Below are positions 1 through 11,525 of a stretch of DNA of 64,000 bases, in pieces. The notes below the pieces were generated by a model that searched no databases, was not told where the DNA came from, and saw nothing but the letters and a program-made list of their open reading frames with translations. The stretch spans positions 78,268,060 to 78,332,059 of the forward strand of contig OY986438.1 of the NCBI GenBank assembly GCA_963920525.1. Direction: 5' to 3'. A program made the translations under genes and the position numbers. This DNA comes from Dichetophora obliterata (Eukaryota > Arthropoda > Insecta > Diptera > Sciomyzidae). Each line of letters starts with the position of its first letter. Positions within the stretch are counted from its first letter, which is position 1.

Positions 1-712
1 ACCGCTTTAATAAATTTTTGCTTATATTATGTGTAATATTTTTTATTTTATAATTTAATTAACTAACAGTTTCATTCATTTAAAGACATCAAAGCTCTAT
101 TAAGTACACTTAATTCAATGCAAGTAAGGCTTGGAATTATTCAAGAAAACAACCTCAATTACGTTGATTTATATTTAATATCAACCTCGTGTTTTCAAAT
201 TATGTTTCACCACAAATACAGACAAAAGCGCAATTTCACAAACACCCAACAAAATATGATTTAAACAAATAATACTGAAAATATTTTTTACTTAATAACA
301 AAAATGTTTCACTCTTACCAATTTTGGATTTTTACTTACATTAAATTTTAAACAAATTTACTAAGAAAACATGAGTACTAAAGTTGCGATTCGAAAGTTT
401 AACTCCTTCTATGTTGCTGGAACTTGATTCGTAATATTTCATTTAATCTTCTTCTGGTTCTTCGAAAAAGACTTTCAAACACTGCGAAAGTAGTCTTCCC
501 AATACAGGGATTTCAACTGGTTTTCCAAATGACTTAATGCAGGAACGTTTTTAATAGCCGCCTTTAAGTTCTTAATCTTCCCAATATAGGAATTTCCAAT
601 AAAGGCCGGTAGGTTTTGATTTATAAAAGTCTTCCAAGTACATACATGGACTTTATTTAATAGCCTTTAAGTTTTTTGCTCTTCCCAATATAGGAATTTT
701 TTTAAACTAAAG
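1..712 (-). other. 5' leader of a gypsy-class LTR element (body left of window)
   Basis: AT-rich stretch without a credible reading frame. It lies immediately 3' (minus orientation) of a primer binding site, so it should be the untranslated leader of a minus-strand LTR element whose genes lie before position 1. Three imperfect copies of a motif close to CTTCCCAATATAGGAATTT begin at 495, 577 and 681. The leader assignment is inference from position; the repeats are seen directly. Confidence 0.45.
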
Positions 713-730
713 GCCCCACGTTGGGCGCCA
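713..730 (-). promoter_or_regulatory. tRNA-Lys type primer binding site
   Basis: The minus strand reads TGGCGCCCAACGTGGGGC, complementary to the 3' end of insect tRNA-Lys as I recall it and as used by gypsy-group elements. The identical 18-mer occurs at 32597-32614 in the intact gypsy-class element, which supports the call. Confidence 0.75.
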
Positions 731-1113
731 GTTAATAAAACAAAGTTTTAATAAGTTCACTTGCTTGCTTCAGTGATAATTTTATTCTGTCTTTCTTAAT
801 TTTACAAAATCTTAATGTGACCAATGTTCGAAAAACTGCATTCATATTGTTGTTGCTGTGGAATGCAAGCAACTGCATTCTCGCCTGATGTTAACAAGTT
901 GTTTTTGTAATGTGCAGTTGATATCACGCACTGTATTTACAGCTTTGAGTTGAGAACATGCAGAGTAGAAATGCAGTAACTCGGCTCGTAGCAACAGTCC
1001 ACTAACTGCATTGACTTAAGCTTAAAGTTGGAGTTGAGGCAGGTGCGTAGTCAAAAATGCGTAACAAGGGACAGCATGTCCGAAATAAGATTTATTTATC
1101 TGATCCATTAACT
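730..1113 (-). repeat. Probable 5' LTR next to the PBS
   Basis: The block begins at the PBS with AGTTAAT and reaches its exact inverse ATTAACT at 1107-1113, giving 7-bp terminal inverted repeats and a 384-bp length. The minus strand contains an AATAAA-like signal near the PBS end. The partner LTR is outside the window, so the right boundary rests only on the inverted repeat; a longer LTR, for example to the GTTAAC near 1347, is possible. Confidence 0.42.
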
Positions 1114-1416
1114 TGTATAAATCGTATGCAAAGTGAACGCTCGCCTAAACAGCATTGATATTATGACGTAAATGCGCAGAACGACAATTTTGTTGTACTC
1201 TTTTTCTTGTCTTCAGCGCAATCTTTGTATTCTATCATCATTCTTGTAACTGAACTAACAATAACCAAGCAAATCTAAAACATCGAAGCACAGAGAAGGG
1301 CAAGATCACAGCGTTTGAGCAGCGTTAGAGGGGATGAACCGAATCGTTAACAGAAAATAAACAGAACTTTGCTTACTATGTATCGCTTTTCACTCGTCAC
1401 ACACGAAAATTCTCGA
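1114..1416. other. No gene recognised
   Basis: AT-rich flank to the right of the probable LTR. No coding frame, repeat partner or RNA gene was recognised. Confidence 0.4.
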
Positions 1417-1618
1417 GCTTGCGGCGAAAGCAATTATTGCTCCGAGAGCAATAATTCTCTTGCTCTGGTTTCTCACTCGGCTTTTCACTCGGCAATAATT
1501 TCTTTTGCCGCAAGCAAAATTTGTTTGTCGATTATTCACCCGCATGAGGGGTCTTACGAAAGTCCCCTTTAAGCCCAAGTAGTCAACAAACTACTTGCGG
1601 CGAAAGCAATTATTGCTC
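1417..1618. repeat. Three-copy direct/inverted repeat cluster
   Basis: A ~25-bp motif beginning CTTGCGGCGAAAGCAATTAT occurs directly at 1417-1442 and 1594-1618, and inverted with a few changes at 1491-1515. Short open frames on both strands here are by-products of the symmetry. It may be the core of a small foldback element; termini and target duplications were not found. Confidence 0.5.
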
Positions 1619-1690
1619 ATAGAATTGCCGAGTAAAAAACGGCCCTTTGCAGCGCATGCAAACCAAAACAACAATATCAGCAGCTAGTAG

Positions 1691-2210
1691 CAACGTTGCC
1701 AGTTATGATGGAAAAATCCCATTCGTGGTAATTTTTAATTGCCCTTAGGAATTTTTGTTTTTGGGAATTCCTATTAAATTTTTTAATTCAGCGTTGTATT
1801 TTTTAATTGGCGTGGGAATTCAGTGGGGTATTTTTTAAATTTCCGTGGGAGTTTGGTAATATTCTTCTTAGTTTTTTTTTTCTTTTTTAGTAAGCAAAAT
1901 TTCTTTGTGGTATTTCTAAATGTTTTTTAAATTGTTTGTGCATATGGGACTTATTGTGATATTTTTTAATGCGAATGAGATTTTTGTGGCAATTTTAAAT
2001 GCATATAAAATTTATGGTGGTATTTTTAAAATGCGTGGTATTTTTGTGGTAATTTTTAATGATAGTGGGATTTTTTTTGATATTTTTTTATTGCGGTAGA
2101 AACTTTTTTGTTTTATCTTTACCATGGTAATTTTTGTTGTATTTAATTTATGTTACTGTGAAAAAAAAACTTTTTGTCGGAATTGTTTTAAATTTTAACT
2201 GGCAACCTTG
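1691..2210. mobile_element. hAT-type MITE, 520 bp
   Basis: Terminal inverted repeats are CAACGTTGCCAGTTA on the left and, read inward on the other strand, CAAGGTTGCCAGTTA on the right, with one mismatch. Perfect 8-bp target duplications GCTAGTAG lie at 1683-1690 and 2211-2218. An 8-bp duplication with CAxxG termini fits the hAT superfamily. The interior is a degenerate T-rich series of 'gtggtaatttttaat'-like units with no coding capacity. Related ends occur at 23253, 38130 and 43763-44050. Confidence 0.82.
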
Positions 2211-2218
2211 GCTAGTAG

Positions 2219-2652
2219 AAGTACATTTTTATAGCCACATACTGGCTCTCTAGTTACATGCATCTGTATTCTCTATTTTATTACAACCCAACAAGCCATG
2301 AATGTCACTGTTCCAGCTAAACGGTACTTTAAACGGCAGTGTCTGATTTGCTGGTATGAAAATGACATGTTTTTGTACCATTAAACCGTTCTCAATATAA
2401 TTGTAAAGTCCTTTTTTATATTTATCAAGAATCGAATTTAAATTTATGTCATATTCGCTTGATGCGTCGTTTGTTCTTGTCTTTTTTTCCCTCTCTTTTT
2501 CACCCGTTCACCAAAATACTCTGAAATATGCATTGAATTTTGTATTGAAATCAAGGTAGTGCAGTTGAGTTGCCATTTATTGTTTAGTTTATTGTTGCAA
2601 CTTAATAAAAACCATTTTAAGAAAAAGTTACAATTGTTTAACAACAAATAAA
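2219..2652. other. Nothing recognised
   Basis: AT-rich intergenic sequence between the MITE and the foldback repeat; no supported gene or repeat. Confidence 0.4.
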
Positions 2653-3096
2653 ATTAATATACAACTTAAAGTTTTCTATATGACCTTGTTATTTATAATG
2701 GTGATTTTCTATGATTTAAATACAAATTTTAATTGTTTGATAGTTTAAATCATTCTTGTATTTAAATATAAATTCTAGTTGTTTGATAGTTTAAAATCGT
2801 TTATTGAGCTTTAGGTCAGGTTAGAACAAATAATTGCTCTAACTAGTTAATCAATCAGCTTACTAATTAATCAGCAAGTGATGTTTTCCTTTTCATACTG
2901 AAAATGTTATTGTTATTGTTTCTTTGGAAAAAGTTCGTTAGATCAATTAATTGTTTTAACTTGACCTAAAGCTCAATAAACGATTTTAAAGTATCAAACA
3001 ACTAGAATTTGTATTTAAAATCAAAAATGATTTAAACTATCAAACATTTAGAATTTGTATTTATATCATAGAAAATCAACATTAATATACAACTTA
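2653..3096. repeat. Foldback element with 16-bp flanking direct repeats
   Basis: Arms near 2692-2838 and 2951-3085 are imperfect inverted copies, sharing motifs such as CTAGTTGTTTGATAGTTTAAA and GAGCTTTAGGTCA-like sequence. Direct copies of ATTAATATACAACTTA lie at 2653-2668 and 3081-3096. The central 'ccttttcatactgaaaatg...tctttggaaaaa' segment and the left arm recur at 38190-38540, so this is a family. Confidence 0.6.
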
Positions 3097-3569
3097 CTAA
3101 ATGGTACGCTTATATGAAACACACAATGCATAGTTTGCTGACAACGAAACGATCCGCTTCAGTGCTTTTAAAAGTGCACATCGTTTTCAACCGAACCGAT
3201 TGGTTATCTGGGAAACGAAATAAAATTAAAGAAACTGATGTGTATTTATATAAGTACATTTTACATACATATTAATAAAAAAAAACAACAAGAAAAAAAG
3301 CAGCACAACCATAAAAACAGCATAAGCAGCTACTGAAGCAGCTTGTGCATTTCTCATACGAATATATGAATTTTTTCTTTTTAGATTTTGCTATTTTATT
3401 AGTTATTCGTTTTATTTGCACACCAACTGATATTTTGGCATTTTTTTTTTCTTTGTACGATGAATATTAAGGGCTGTAGGTATACCCCAAAGTGTCAAAT
3501 ATCACTTTGAAAAAATTTGTGAAAATGACCCCCATACAAACCGCGCTGTAAGACGTAATTCTACGTCAA
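3097..3569. other. Nothing recognised
   Basis: AT-rich sequence before the non-LTR fragment; no supported gene. Confidence 0.4.
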
Positions 3570-4503
3570 AAGTATTTCGGTCACTTCTGGCGTTCCTCAG
3601 GGCAGTAATCTTGGACCGGTTTTGTTTTTACTATCCATTAATGATCTTCCTTCGGTAATAAAACACTGTAACGTCTTAATGTACGCTGATGACGTGAAAC
3701 TTTTCCTTTGTTACAAATCACCCGAAGAACGACATCTCTTACAATCTGATCTAAATAGACTTGTTTACTGGTGTAGCTTAAATATATTAAATCTTAACTT
3801 AAAAAAAATGTAAGAAAATGACATTCTCGCGCAGATCTGCTAATAACATAAATTTATAAATAACACTAACTTAGAAATAGTTTACAGTTTTCTCGATCTT
3901 GGTGTTGTTATGGATTCAAAACTTCGCTTCAATCTCCACGTTAATATGGTTATAAATAAGGCAAGGGGAGTCCTTGGTTTCATTAAAAGATGGGCTAAAG
4001 AATTCAGTGATCCCTTTACTACTAAATTATTATATACCTCTCTCGTAAGACCAATTCTTGAATATGCATCAGTTATATGGAACCCCCAACATAATGTCTA
4101 CAGCGACGCCATAGAATCCGTTCAAAAACAATTTTTACTTTTTGCTTTACGTCTTAGTCGTTGGAATCCCATTATTATGCTTCCATCGTATGAAATACGC
4201 CTTAAGATTATTTTACTACCTTCCCTAAGAAGCAGAAGAATGATGCTTAATGTCATGTTTCTGTATAAATTACTCCGTGGCGGGATTAATTCGGAATATC
4301 TCAGCTCTAAATTTTAACATCCCAAGGAGAAGAACTAGACATTTTCGGTTTTTCCAGTTGAGTCAAAGCAATTCTTATTACACTCTTAATGAACCTTTAC
4401 GATGTATGTGCAGTGATTTCAATAATAACTTCAACATGATTAATTTTTCTAATTCGGTAGACGTCTTAAAACGGAAAATTATATTACATTTAAATAATTA
4501 AAT
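3570..4503 (+). pseudogene. 5'-truncated non-LTR (jockey/CR1-like) RT
   Basis: The reading starts inside the RT domain with the motif SGVPQGS (about 3592-3612), continues to the catalytic box YADD (about 3682-3693), and reaches the thumb/connection region with SLVRPILEYASVIW-type sequence (about 4040-4080). The frame is lost near 3810 (a small indel before the FSRR-like segment) and again between 4250 and 4317, and the last frame stops at 4501. Only the C-terminal part of a typical non-LTR ORF2 remains, as expected for a 5'-truncated copy made by target-primed reverse transcription. Inactive. Confidence 0.85.
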
Positions 4504-5206
4504 CAATTTAACTTCATCCTATTATACCTAACGCAGATTTTAAAACAATGTAATATCGTTAATTGCGATTGTTCTGTTTCTCATTTTTGTCTCAATATTA
4601 TGTTTTATAAAGTAAGCACCATCAAATATGAATCATTTTTCCAAACTTATTTTTAATTATTCAATATTTTAATTTTAAATCGAATTGTGATTTACGTGTT
4701 CACGTGGCTTCCTGGATTGGTGTGCCAGAGTATATCTCTTTTCCACACAAGTTTATGCCTGCGTTGGCCCAAATGCATATCCAACTAATTGGGACTTTGA
4801 TTTGGCGGATATGAGATTTATCTCATTTCCACGTAGGTCTTTGGGTTGGACAATGGCCGCAAACCAGTAAAAATGAGTATAGTGTTTTGGATTGTTTTTG
4901 AAATCAGGATTGTTTTTCGGGTACCTTAAATTAATAATCACTGTAATTTAATTCGATGTTGATTATTTATATAGAATTAAATATACTTAAATACGCGTTT
5001 GATATATATTAAATTTTTAAATTCCGATGAAAAGCCAATTAATGTGCTTAGTGGAAAATCCTAATTGCCAATAGGGGGTATGTTTTAGTACGTAGGTTCA
5101 TTCTGTCTATCCCGGCTGATCCGGGCAGGATCTAGAATGTAAATCGTGCATGCGTATAGGTCGGGCGTAAACGTATCTTTGGAAGATTCATACCTCCGGG
5201 CGAATC
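4504..5206. other. Non-LTR 3' tail and unassigned sequence
   Basis: The first ~150 bp probably belongs to the 3' UTR of the preceding non-LTR copy. The remainder, including a GC-richer part around 5100-5206, has no recognisable gene. Confidence 0.35.
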
Positions 5207-5229
5207 AAAAAAAAAAAAAAAAAAAAAAA
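5207..5229 (+). repeat. Poly(A) run of 23
   Basis: Twenty-three consecutive A residues separate unassigned sequence (about 5041-5206) from the endonuclease fragment. A plus-strand A-tail abutting disrupted coding sequence suggests a retroposed segment inserted into the endonuclease, but its 5' end and target duplication were not identified. Confidence 0.5.
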
Positions 5230-5230
5230 T

Positions 5231-5540
5231 TAAATTTCCCAAATAAAAATTCGCAAGAACAATACATTGATTATTTATATCCAATGTCTCAGCTATAAAT
5301 CCTATGTTATCTAAATGCTTCTCATATAAGCTTATAGAACTATTTGGAGGAATATTAGATACAAAAACAAATATGGAGTGATGTTTAGAGAAATTTAACT
5401 GAACGCAAAGTTGCTCAACGCCAGCATAATTTATTGGTAGTTGAATAATTTTGGTATTAAAATCGGCTCTCACAGCAAGTAGAACACCTCCACCTCTTTC
5501 GCACATTGTTGCTAGTGGGCAACGATAGCAGCGATAGACA
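5231..5540 (-). pseudogene. Non-LTR endonuclease (APE-type) fragment
   Basis: The frame contains the RGGGVLLAV motif followed by a VEQLCVQLN strand and a segment ending at the place where the GDFN catalytic motif normally stands (here ANF). This is the N-terminal endonuclease domain of a jockey/CR1-type element. Upstream (to the right) it runs straight into the CTAT target site. The matching upstream part (YSVYR-like residues) continues beyond the LTR element at 13175-13220, in phase once one CTAT copy is discounted. It is therefore an older element split by the mdg1/412-like insertion. Confidence 0.75.
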
Positions 5541-5544
5541 CTAT

Positions 5545-6032
5545 TGTTAGGATAGGTTGGTTGCTATTGAAGTCCAAAAAAACACAATATTTAATTTTAG
5601 TTTTAATTTTATTTATTTCGGTTAGATCGCGAGTGACCAAACATTTTCAATACAGTTACACTCCTTGACTGACTTCTTATGCTAGTCTTAATCTAAAAAG
5701 AAACTTACGAAGAAGGGTGTACGTGACAAAAGTAGAAAGTCAAGTATCGATGCAATTCGACATTGATACTTGAGTTCAATGACTAAACGCGAAACTAAGA
5801 GAATAAACGAAATATGACCCGGTCATTAACTTTAATAATTTATTGTGGAATTTGGAATTCAATAAATTCCGAAATATGACGCGGTCAATAACTTTAATAA
5901 GTTATTGTGGAATTTGGAGTTGAATAAATTCCGCGCTATTTGATACTGCACTTACACTTAGGGTGATAAGTTGAATATGAGTTTATATGTAGTATGAACG
6001 AAGTATGTATTGATTTGCATTGTCACGCTACA
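5545..6032 (-). repeat. 3' LTR of the mdg1/412-like element
   Basis: 488 bp, TGTTAGG...GCTACA in plus orientation, matching 12681-13170. It contains an internal ~62-bp tandem duplication (about 5808-5932, beginning GAAATATGACCCGGTCATTA), present in both LTRs. Confidence 0.93.
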
Positions 6033-6045
6033 CCTCCCCTCTTTT
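6033..6045 (-). promoter_or_regulatory. Polypurine tract
   Basis: The minus strand reads AAAAGAGGGGAGG directly against the 3' LTR, the expected plus-strand primer for this orientation. Confidence 0.9.
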
Positions 6046-6270
6046 GGAAAAAAAAAATTAGTTTGAAGATTTTTTTTTATTTTTTTTATATTAATTTTAA
6101 GTGACAAATTATGTTATTTATATTTTGAAAAATGTTGAATAAAGAAATTATGTACAAATATTAATATTTACTTAATAAAATTCTTATTTAATGTTTTTGA
6201 ATACAGGATATACATTTTTTGTTGTTTTATTAATACTACAGTAAAATGAACTAATGTAGGTAAAGTTGGG

Positions 6271-6410
6271 ATTATTAAAAATACAGTAATGTTGGTAAAT
6301 TTGAGATTATTAAAAATACAGTAATGTTGGTAAATTTGAGATTATTAAAAATACAGTAATGTTGGTAAATTTGAGATTATTAAAAATACAGTTATGTTGG
6401 TAAATTTGAG
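6271..6410. repeat. Four 35-bp tandem repeats
   Basis: Four head-to-tail copies starting at 6271, 6306, 6341 and 6376 (ATTATTAAAAATACAGTAAT...), with a degraded partial copy just before. They lie between the pol end and the polypurine tract, in the element's 3' untranslated region. Confidence 0.95.
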
Positions 6411-6611
6411 CTCAAATGTTTATAATTATTATGTAGATAGAAATTTTCATGATTATCCTAATTTTAATCTATTTTTGTGTACATTCAATGTTTTTGAACC
6501 GTTTGTAATTTTGCAATTTCCTCTTTTATCCATTTCAATCACTTGATAACGACCCTTGAAGACGTTGTCTAGTTTGTGACTTAGCATCGTCGTACAAATA
6601 GACCTTATCAT

Positions 6612-7751
6612 TTAGTTGAATTGATTGCCTGAACAATTTCTGTCATATAGTTCCTTTGATTTTAGCTTTGCATGATCTACAAGTTTTAAAGCGCGCTTGT
6701 GAGCTTCTTGAAGTCTAAATTTCAGCTCTTTATCATATGCTTCAAAGTTATAAATTGGTGATGTTTTCTTATTCATAAAGCTATAGGGCTGTGGTGTTTT
6801 TTCAAATACTAGCTCAAACGGAGCGTAGCCATGAACTGACGATGGTGTTGTATTGTAACAATATACAAAATACGTTAACCATTCGTCCCAATCGGCTTTA
6901 TCAGGGAAAAGGTACGATCGTATGTACTCATTAAAGGTTCTATCACTCCTTTCGACCATTCCTAAAGTTTGATGGTGATAAGGGGTTGAATTAATTTGGT
7001 TTATATTTAGAAGTTTACATATTTCTGCAAATATTTGATTTTTATACTCAGTTCCTAAATCGGTGAGTATTTCTTTAACTGAGCCGTATATCAAAATACA
7101 ATTGTCGACGATTGCTTTTGCTATAGTTTTGGATGACTTGTTTGTAACTGGAATTGCTATGAGATATTTTGTAAGTTCACACATGATTGTTACTGCGTAT
7201 TCATTACCCAAGATCGATATTGGTAATGGACCTATTGTATCAATTTGTATTCTGTCAAAAGGCTTTTGAGGTGTTTGAGTAATTACCAATGGTTCTTTGG
7301 ATTTCATGCCTGACTTGTTTAATTTGCATTTTTCGCAATTATTCACAAATTTACGCACATCATAGGTTATATTTTTCCATGTGTAATATTTTCTAATTTT
7401 TGTTAATAGTCAGTTAATTCCGCTATGTCCACCTAGGCTTGGATCATTGTGGAATTTAATTAAAATTTCAGTTTTTTCATTTGGATCCGTTATTGTTTTA
7501 ATTTCTGGCGTTAACGCAATTTTCATTTTCTTTAATAACTCGTTGCCTACTTCTTTAAAATTGTATACACTTGTATATTTAAAAAGGTCATCATTTAATG
7601 CAATTTTTATGTTGCTTAAACCTATTTTGTTGACTAATTTTTCAAGTCTAGGGAAGAATTTCTCTAGTAAAATTTTCCCTTGAACAATTAGGTTTTTGAC
7701 ATATACTTCTAGAAGTTTTATTTTTCCTTTCATAGTGAGTAGTTTCTGCAT
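6612..7751 (-). pseudogene. Integrase of the mdg1/412-like element
   Basis: The H2C2 zinc-finger region begins with HNDPSLGGHSG (histidines) and ends with CEKC; between them an in-frame TGA at 7410-7412 truncates the protein. The catalytic core has D in QIDTIGPLP, D in LTDLGTEY and E in MVERSDRTF, with 35 residues between the last two (a DD35E layout), so the active-site residues survive. The C-terminal part ends near 6612. A frame change separates this block from RNase H (7752-7830). Confidence 0.9.
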
Positions 7752-7828
7752 GCTTTCATTTTATTTAAGGCAAGGTATTTTTTTTCATTTCTTTGTGAGT
7801 TATCGTTTCATATATTTGTTGTCTAATT

Positions 7829-9990
7829 TCATTTGTTATCTACATTAAGGCGTTTCATAAGCCCAAAATCAATACGCGATAATGCATCAGCGCCACAGTT
7901 GTCTTTACCTTTTATATATTCAATATCGAAATCGAATTCTTCGAGATCAAGACGCATACGGGTGAGTTTAGATGATGGGTTCTTTAAAGCAAAAAGATAT
8001 GTCAAGGGTTTGTGATCACTTCTGATTAAAAATTTAGTACCATAGATGTATGGCTTGAAAAATTTTACTGCCCAATGAATGGCAGTGAGTTCCTGTTCAA
8101 TTACTGATTTGTTACTTTCGCCTTTCGTGAAAGTTTTGGAGGCGAATGCAACTGGAAGTTGTAAGCCATCGTATTCCTGACTTATGACAGCGCCACATGC
8201 TATTTTGCTGGCATCTGTGGTTATACAGAATTGTTTGTTGAAATCTGGATATTTTAAAATTTTGGGATTCATAAGGGAATTTTTCAAATAGTCAAATGAT
8301 TTTTCGCAATCTTCAGTCCAGTTGAATTGTGCTTTTTTTCGTGTAAGCCTAGTCAAATGTATAGAGTAAAGAGAGAAATTGGGAATGAATCTTCTGTAAT
8401 AGTTGACGAAAGCTACGAATCTTTTAATTTCGTTTGCGTTAGATGGTTTTGGGTAATTTAAAATTTTTTCAAATTTCGATTCGTCTGGCAGTATGCCCTT
8501 GTCGGTGCATTTATGCCCTAAGAAGGTCACTTCCGATGAAAAGAAAGTACATTTATCTGGATGTAGTTTAAGATTAGTTTTTCTAAATATTTCGAAAATT
8601 GATTTTAAGTTACTGATCATATGTTCTTCCGAACAACCTATTGCAATAAGATCATCCATGTATACGAACGCTTTGCTTGGACCTAGACTGAAAATGCTAC
8701 CTGCATCATGCGTTGGAAGGAGTTCGGAGCTATTTTGAGTCCAAATGGTAATCTTTTAAATCTAAATGATCCATTTATACTGGAAAATGAAGTTAAGTCT
8801 CTGGATGAAGCATCTAGTTCTATTTGATGAAAGCCTGAAATAAGATCTAAACAGGAAAAATATTTAGCTCGACCTAACTGGTCTAGAATGTCATCAATAC
8901 GAGGCAAAGGGTTTTTATCTGATGTTAGTTTTTTGTTCAACTGACGAAAGTCAATTACTAATCTCCATTTTTTTTCTGCCGACCCCGGTAATGACATTTT
9001 GGGAACAAGGAGTGTAGGGCTATTGTATTCTGACACTGCAGGTTCAATGATATCATCTTCAATCATTTTATTAATTTGTTTTTCTATTTCGGGTTTGTAA
9101 ACTTGGGGTAATCGATAATTTTTTATATAGACGGGTGTATCGTCTTTCAGCTTTAATTTTTGTTTGTAAAAATTGTTGCATGTAACTTTGTCTGTTTCAA
9201 CTGCAAAAATGTCTGTATAATTTCTGCACAAATTTAATAATTTTTCTCTAAATATCAAAGGACAATTACCTTCAAGTTTTTGTAAAATAATTTTGTCTCT
9301 TTCATCACATTTTTTGATTGGGTCTATCTGCAATATGGTATATGATTCTAAACTTTCACCTGCAATTTTATAATCTTCTAGCAAAATATTTTGATGTGTT
9401 GTGTTTAAAATTTTGACATATGTGCATTTTTTACATGCAATTGTATTTGATACAAATATTCCTGGGGCTATTTCTTGATTTGGGATTAAGAATTCTTCCT
9501 CATTGATATTTCTGATAACTTCTGCTCTTGCTGGTAAAGATATGGCATTTAATTTTGGAGCATCAAGGATTTGTAGAATTTCACACGAATTTGAAAAAAC
9601 TGGTCTAATGACAAACAAACTTTTAGATGAATTATAATCTAAAACACAATTAAACTTTTTGATGAAATCCAATCCAATAATACCATCACAAGGTATAGGA
9701 AAATTGTCTTCAACCACCTGAAGGTTATGCTTTAGTTTAAAATTTTTGAAAAAGAACGTATTTTCAATGTATCCCAAAGTTGCTATTGTGCCTTCCCCAA
9801 TACCTGTTAGCTTATAAGTAAAATCTGTATTCAATATTATATTGTTAATAAATTTTTGTTTTATTATGCTTATATCGGACCCAGTGTCTAACAAAAATGC
9901 GTTTGACGAGTCATTATTAGAACTCTCGACAATCACATAATTGCAGAACTTTAGGTTTACGTTAAGTAATGTGCATGTGTTATTTATTCC
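7829..9990 (-). pseudogene. Protease-RT-RNase H of the mdg1/412-like element
   Basis: The pol frame overlaps the gag end in the -1 frame. The aspartic protease motif LLDTGSDISII is at about 9850-9885. RT follows: WRLVIDFRQLN, LDLISGFHQIELD and LPFGLKIAP. A 1-nt frame break near 8684-8692 falls just before the catalytic YMDD box, which resumes in another frame (about 8650-8662). RNase H shows TTDASKIACGAV, an EQELTAIHW segment and SDHKPL, ending at 7829. Catalytic residues are present, but the break just upstream of YMDD inactivates the copy. Confidence 0.92.
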
Positions 9991-11200
9991 TGATAAGTCC
10001 CCAGTTGGGCTTGCTGGGGTCTGTAACCGTTTTCCGAATCAGCATCGATTGCTCTCACGTTTCTGTTACCGTTTCTATCATTGTTTTGATTCTGATTGTT
10101 ATTGCGATTTTGTGGATTATTCTGGTTAAAGGATCTTCGCTGCTGTTGATTATTGTTGTTATTATAACGACCACCTCTAAAGCGGTAATTATACTTGCTA
10201 CTACCTTGCTACGATTATTGCGGTAGTTTGGTTTATACCGTACCATATTTACTCTGAACACATCTTCTGATTCGTTGCTTAGTTCAACAAATTTAGTAAC
10301 AACATCGCTAAGCTGATTGAAAGTCCCTGCCTGTAATAATAATTTAGCTTTGTCCGATTTGGCATTTTTGGTAAGTGATTTAACGGCCGTTTGTGTTGAA
10401 TATTTTTTGGCTATTTCACTTGGCAGACCATCGGAAATGTATGCCATTTCGAGTTGTTTTGCCAAGGTTTCAATTTCTTGGACATACTCATTTGTTGGCT
10501 TGTTATTTTGCTTAGCATTTACTAGCTTAGCTATAACTGCTTGAGCATCTTCTGCTTTTATGGAAGATTTCAACTTTTCTATTATTTCAACTATGGTGTT
10601 TTCAGTTGTTATTAAATTTCTTGCAGTGCCTGTTAATTTACTTTTTATCAGGTTAACTGCAACGTCTTCATATATGCTTTTTATTAAATTTACTAGATTT
10701 ATTGCATCAATAAATCTTTGCAAATTTATGTATGTGCCATCAAAATCTGGCAACAATTTAGCCGCTGATGTTAAAAAGTTTGCCACAGTATCGGCCATGA
10801 TTTTTGGATCCTTTATTTCTTTAACTGTTTCTGCGGAACTGTCTGAAACGAAGGAGTTTTCACTAATATTAGCCTCGATTGAAGTCATTAAATCTTTTGG
10901 GATAATAATGTCCAACTCGAGCCTTTCAAAAAGTATCTCAAGTCTGTCTTTAATTGCTGTAAAGAACTCAGACACAGACACTTTATATTGTTCTGATAGA
11001 ACATGAAATATATCTTTCAATATTACAGCTACTTCATTGTGTTTATTTATGAGTTCTGTAATGTGCTTTAATTGAGTCTGTGCTGATGGGAGTTTTGTTT
11101 TATTGACACATTTATAACTTTTATCAAAGTCAAATTTTATCTTCTTAAATTCTTCATACAAGTCTGTCGATTCAATACTTTTATATTTCGTTTGAGGCAT
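9984..11200 (-). pseudogene. Gag of the mdg1/412-like element
   Basis: The protein opens at 11200 with a helical capsid-like region (about 330 residues). The native C-terminus, rich in N, Q, R and G (RFRGGRYNNNNN-like), lies in a different frame from about 10205 down to a stop at 9984, so there is a single-nucleotide frame lesion near 10205. No CCHC knuckle is visible; an RG/N-rich basic tail in its place is what I recall for mdg1-type Gag. Confidence 0.82.
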
Positions 11201-11255
11201 TTATTTTATTTTATTTATTTTAATTTTTTTTTAAATTTTTTTTTTTTCGATCTTC

Positions 11256-11525
11256 TTATATACGTGGCGCAACGTTCCTAGGTTTATTAAAATGCGCCTT
11301 AATATAATATCTGGCACATGTTAATGTTATCATTAATATTAAGAAGAGTATAAAAAGTACATTGCCACTAATTGGCCAATTCTCATGCTCCTTTCCATTT
11401 TTTGCTACTTCATGTATTACTTGCTCATATTTCACTATTTGTTTTTCTGTATTTAATTCTTTTCCAATTTCGTAACCCGAAATTGCAATCAATATGCCGT
11501 TCAACAACTTTTTCCACCACGTCAT
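11256..11525 (-). CDS. Small ORF upstream of gag, single-pass membrane protein
   Basis: 89 codons starting at ATG 11525-11523. The N-terminus is amphipathic (MTWWKKLLNGILIAISG), followed by a charged middle and a strong hydrophobic segment (NVLFILFLILMITLTC, about residues 54-70), then a short basic tail. It lies 55 bp before gag, as do the small upstream ORFs of 412-type elements. It is intact although gag and pol are broken. Function unknown; membrane association is inferred from hydrophobicity only. Confidence 0.6.
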   Translation of the reverse strand: MTWWKKLLNGILIAISGYEIGKELNTEKQIVKYEQVIHEVAKNGKEHENWPISGNVLFILFLILMITLTCARYYIKAHFNKPRNVAPRI

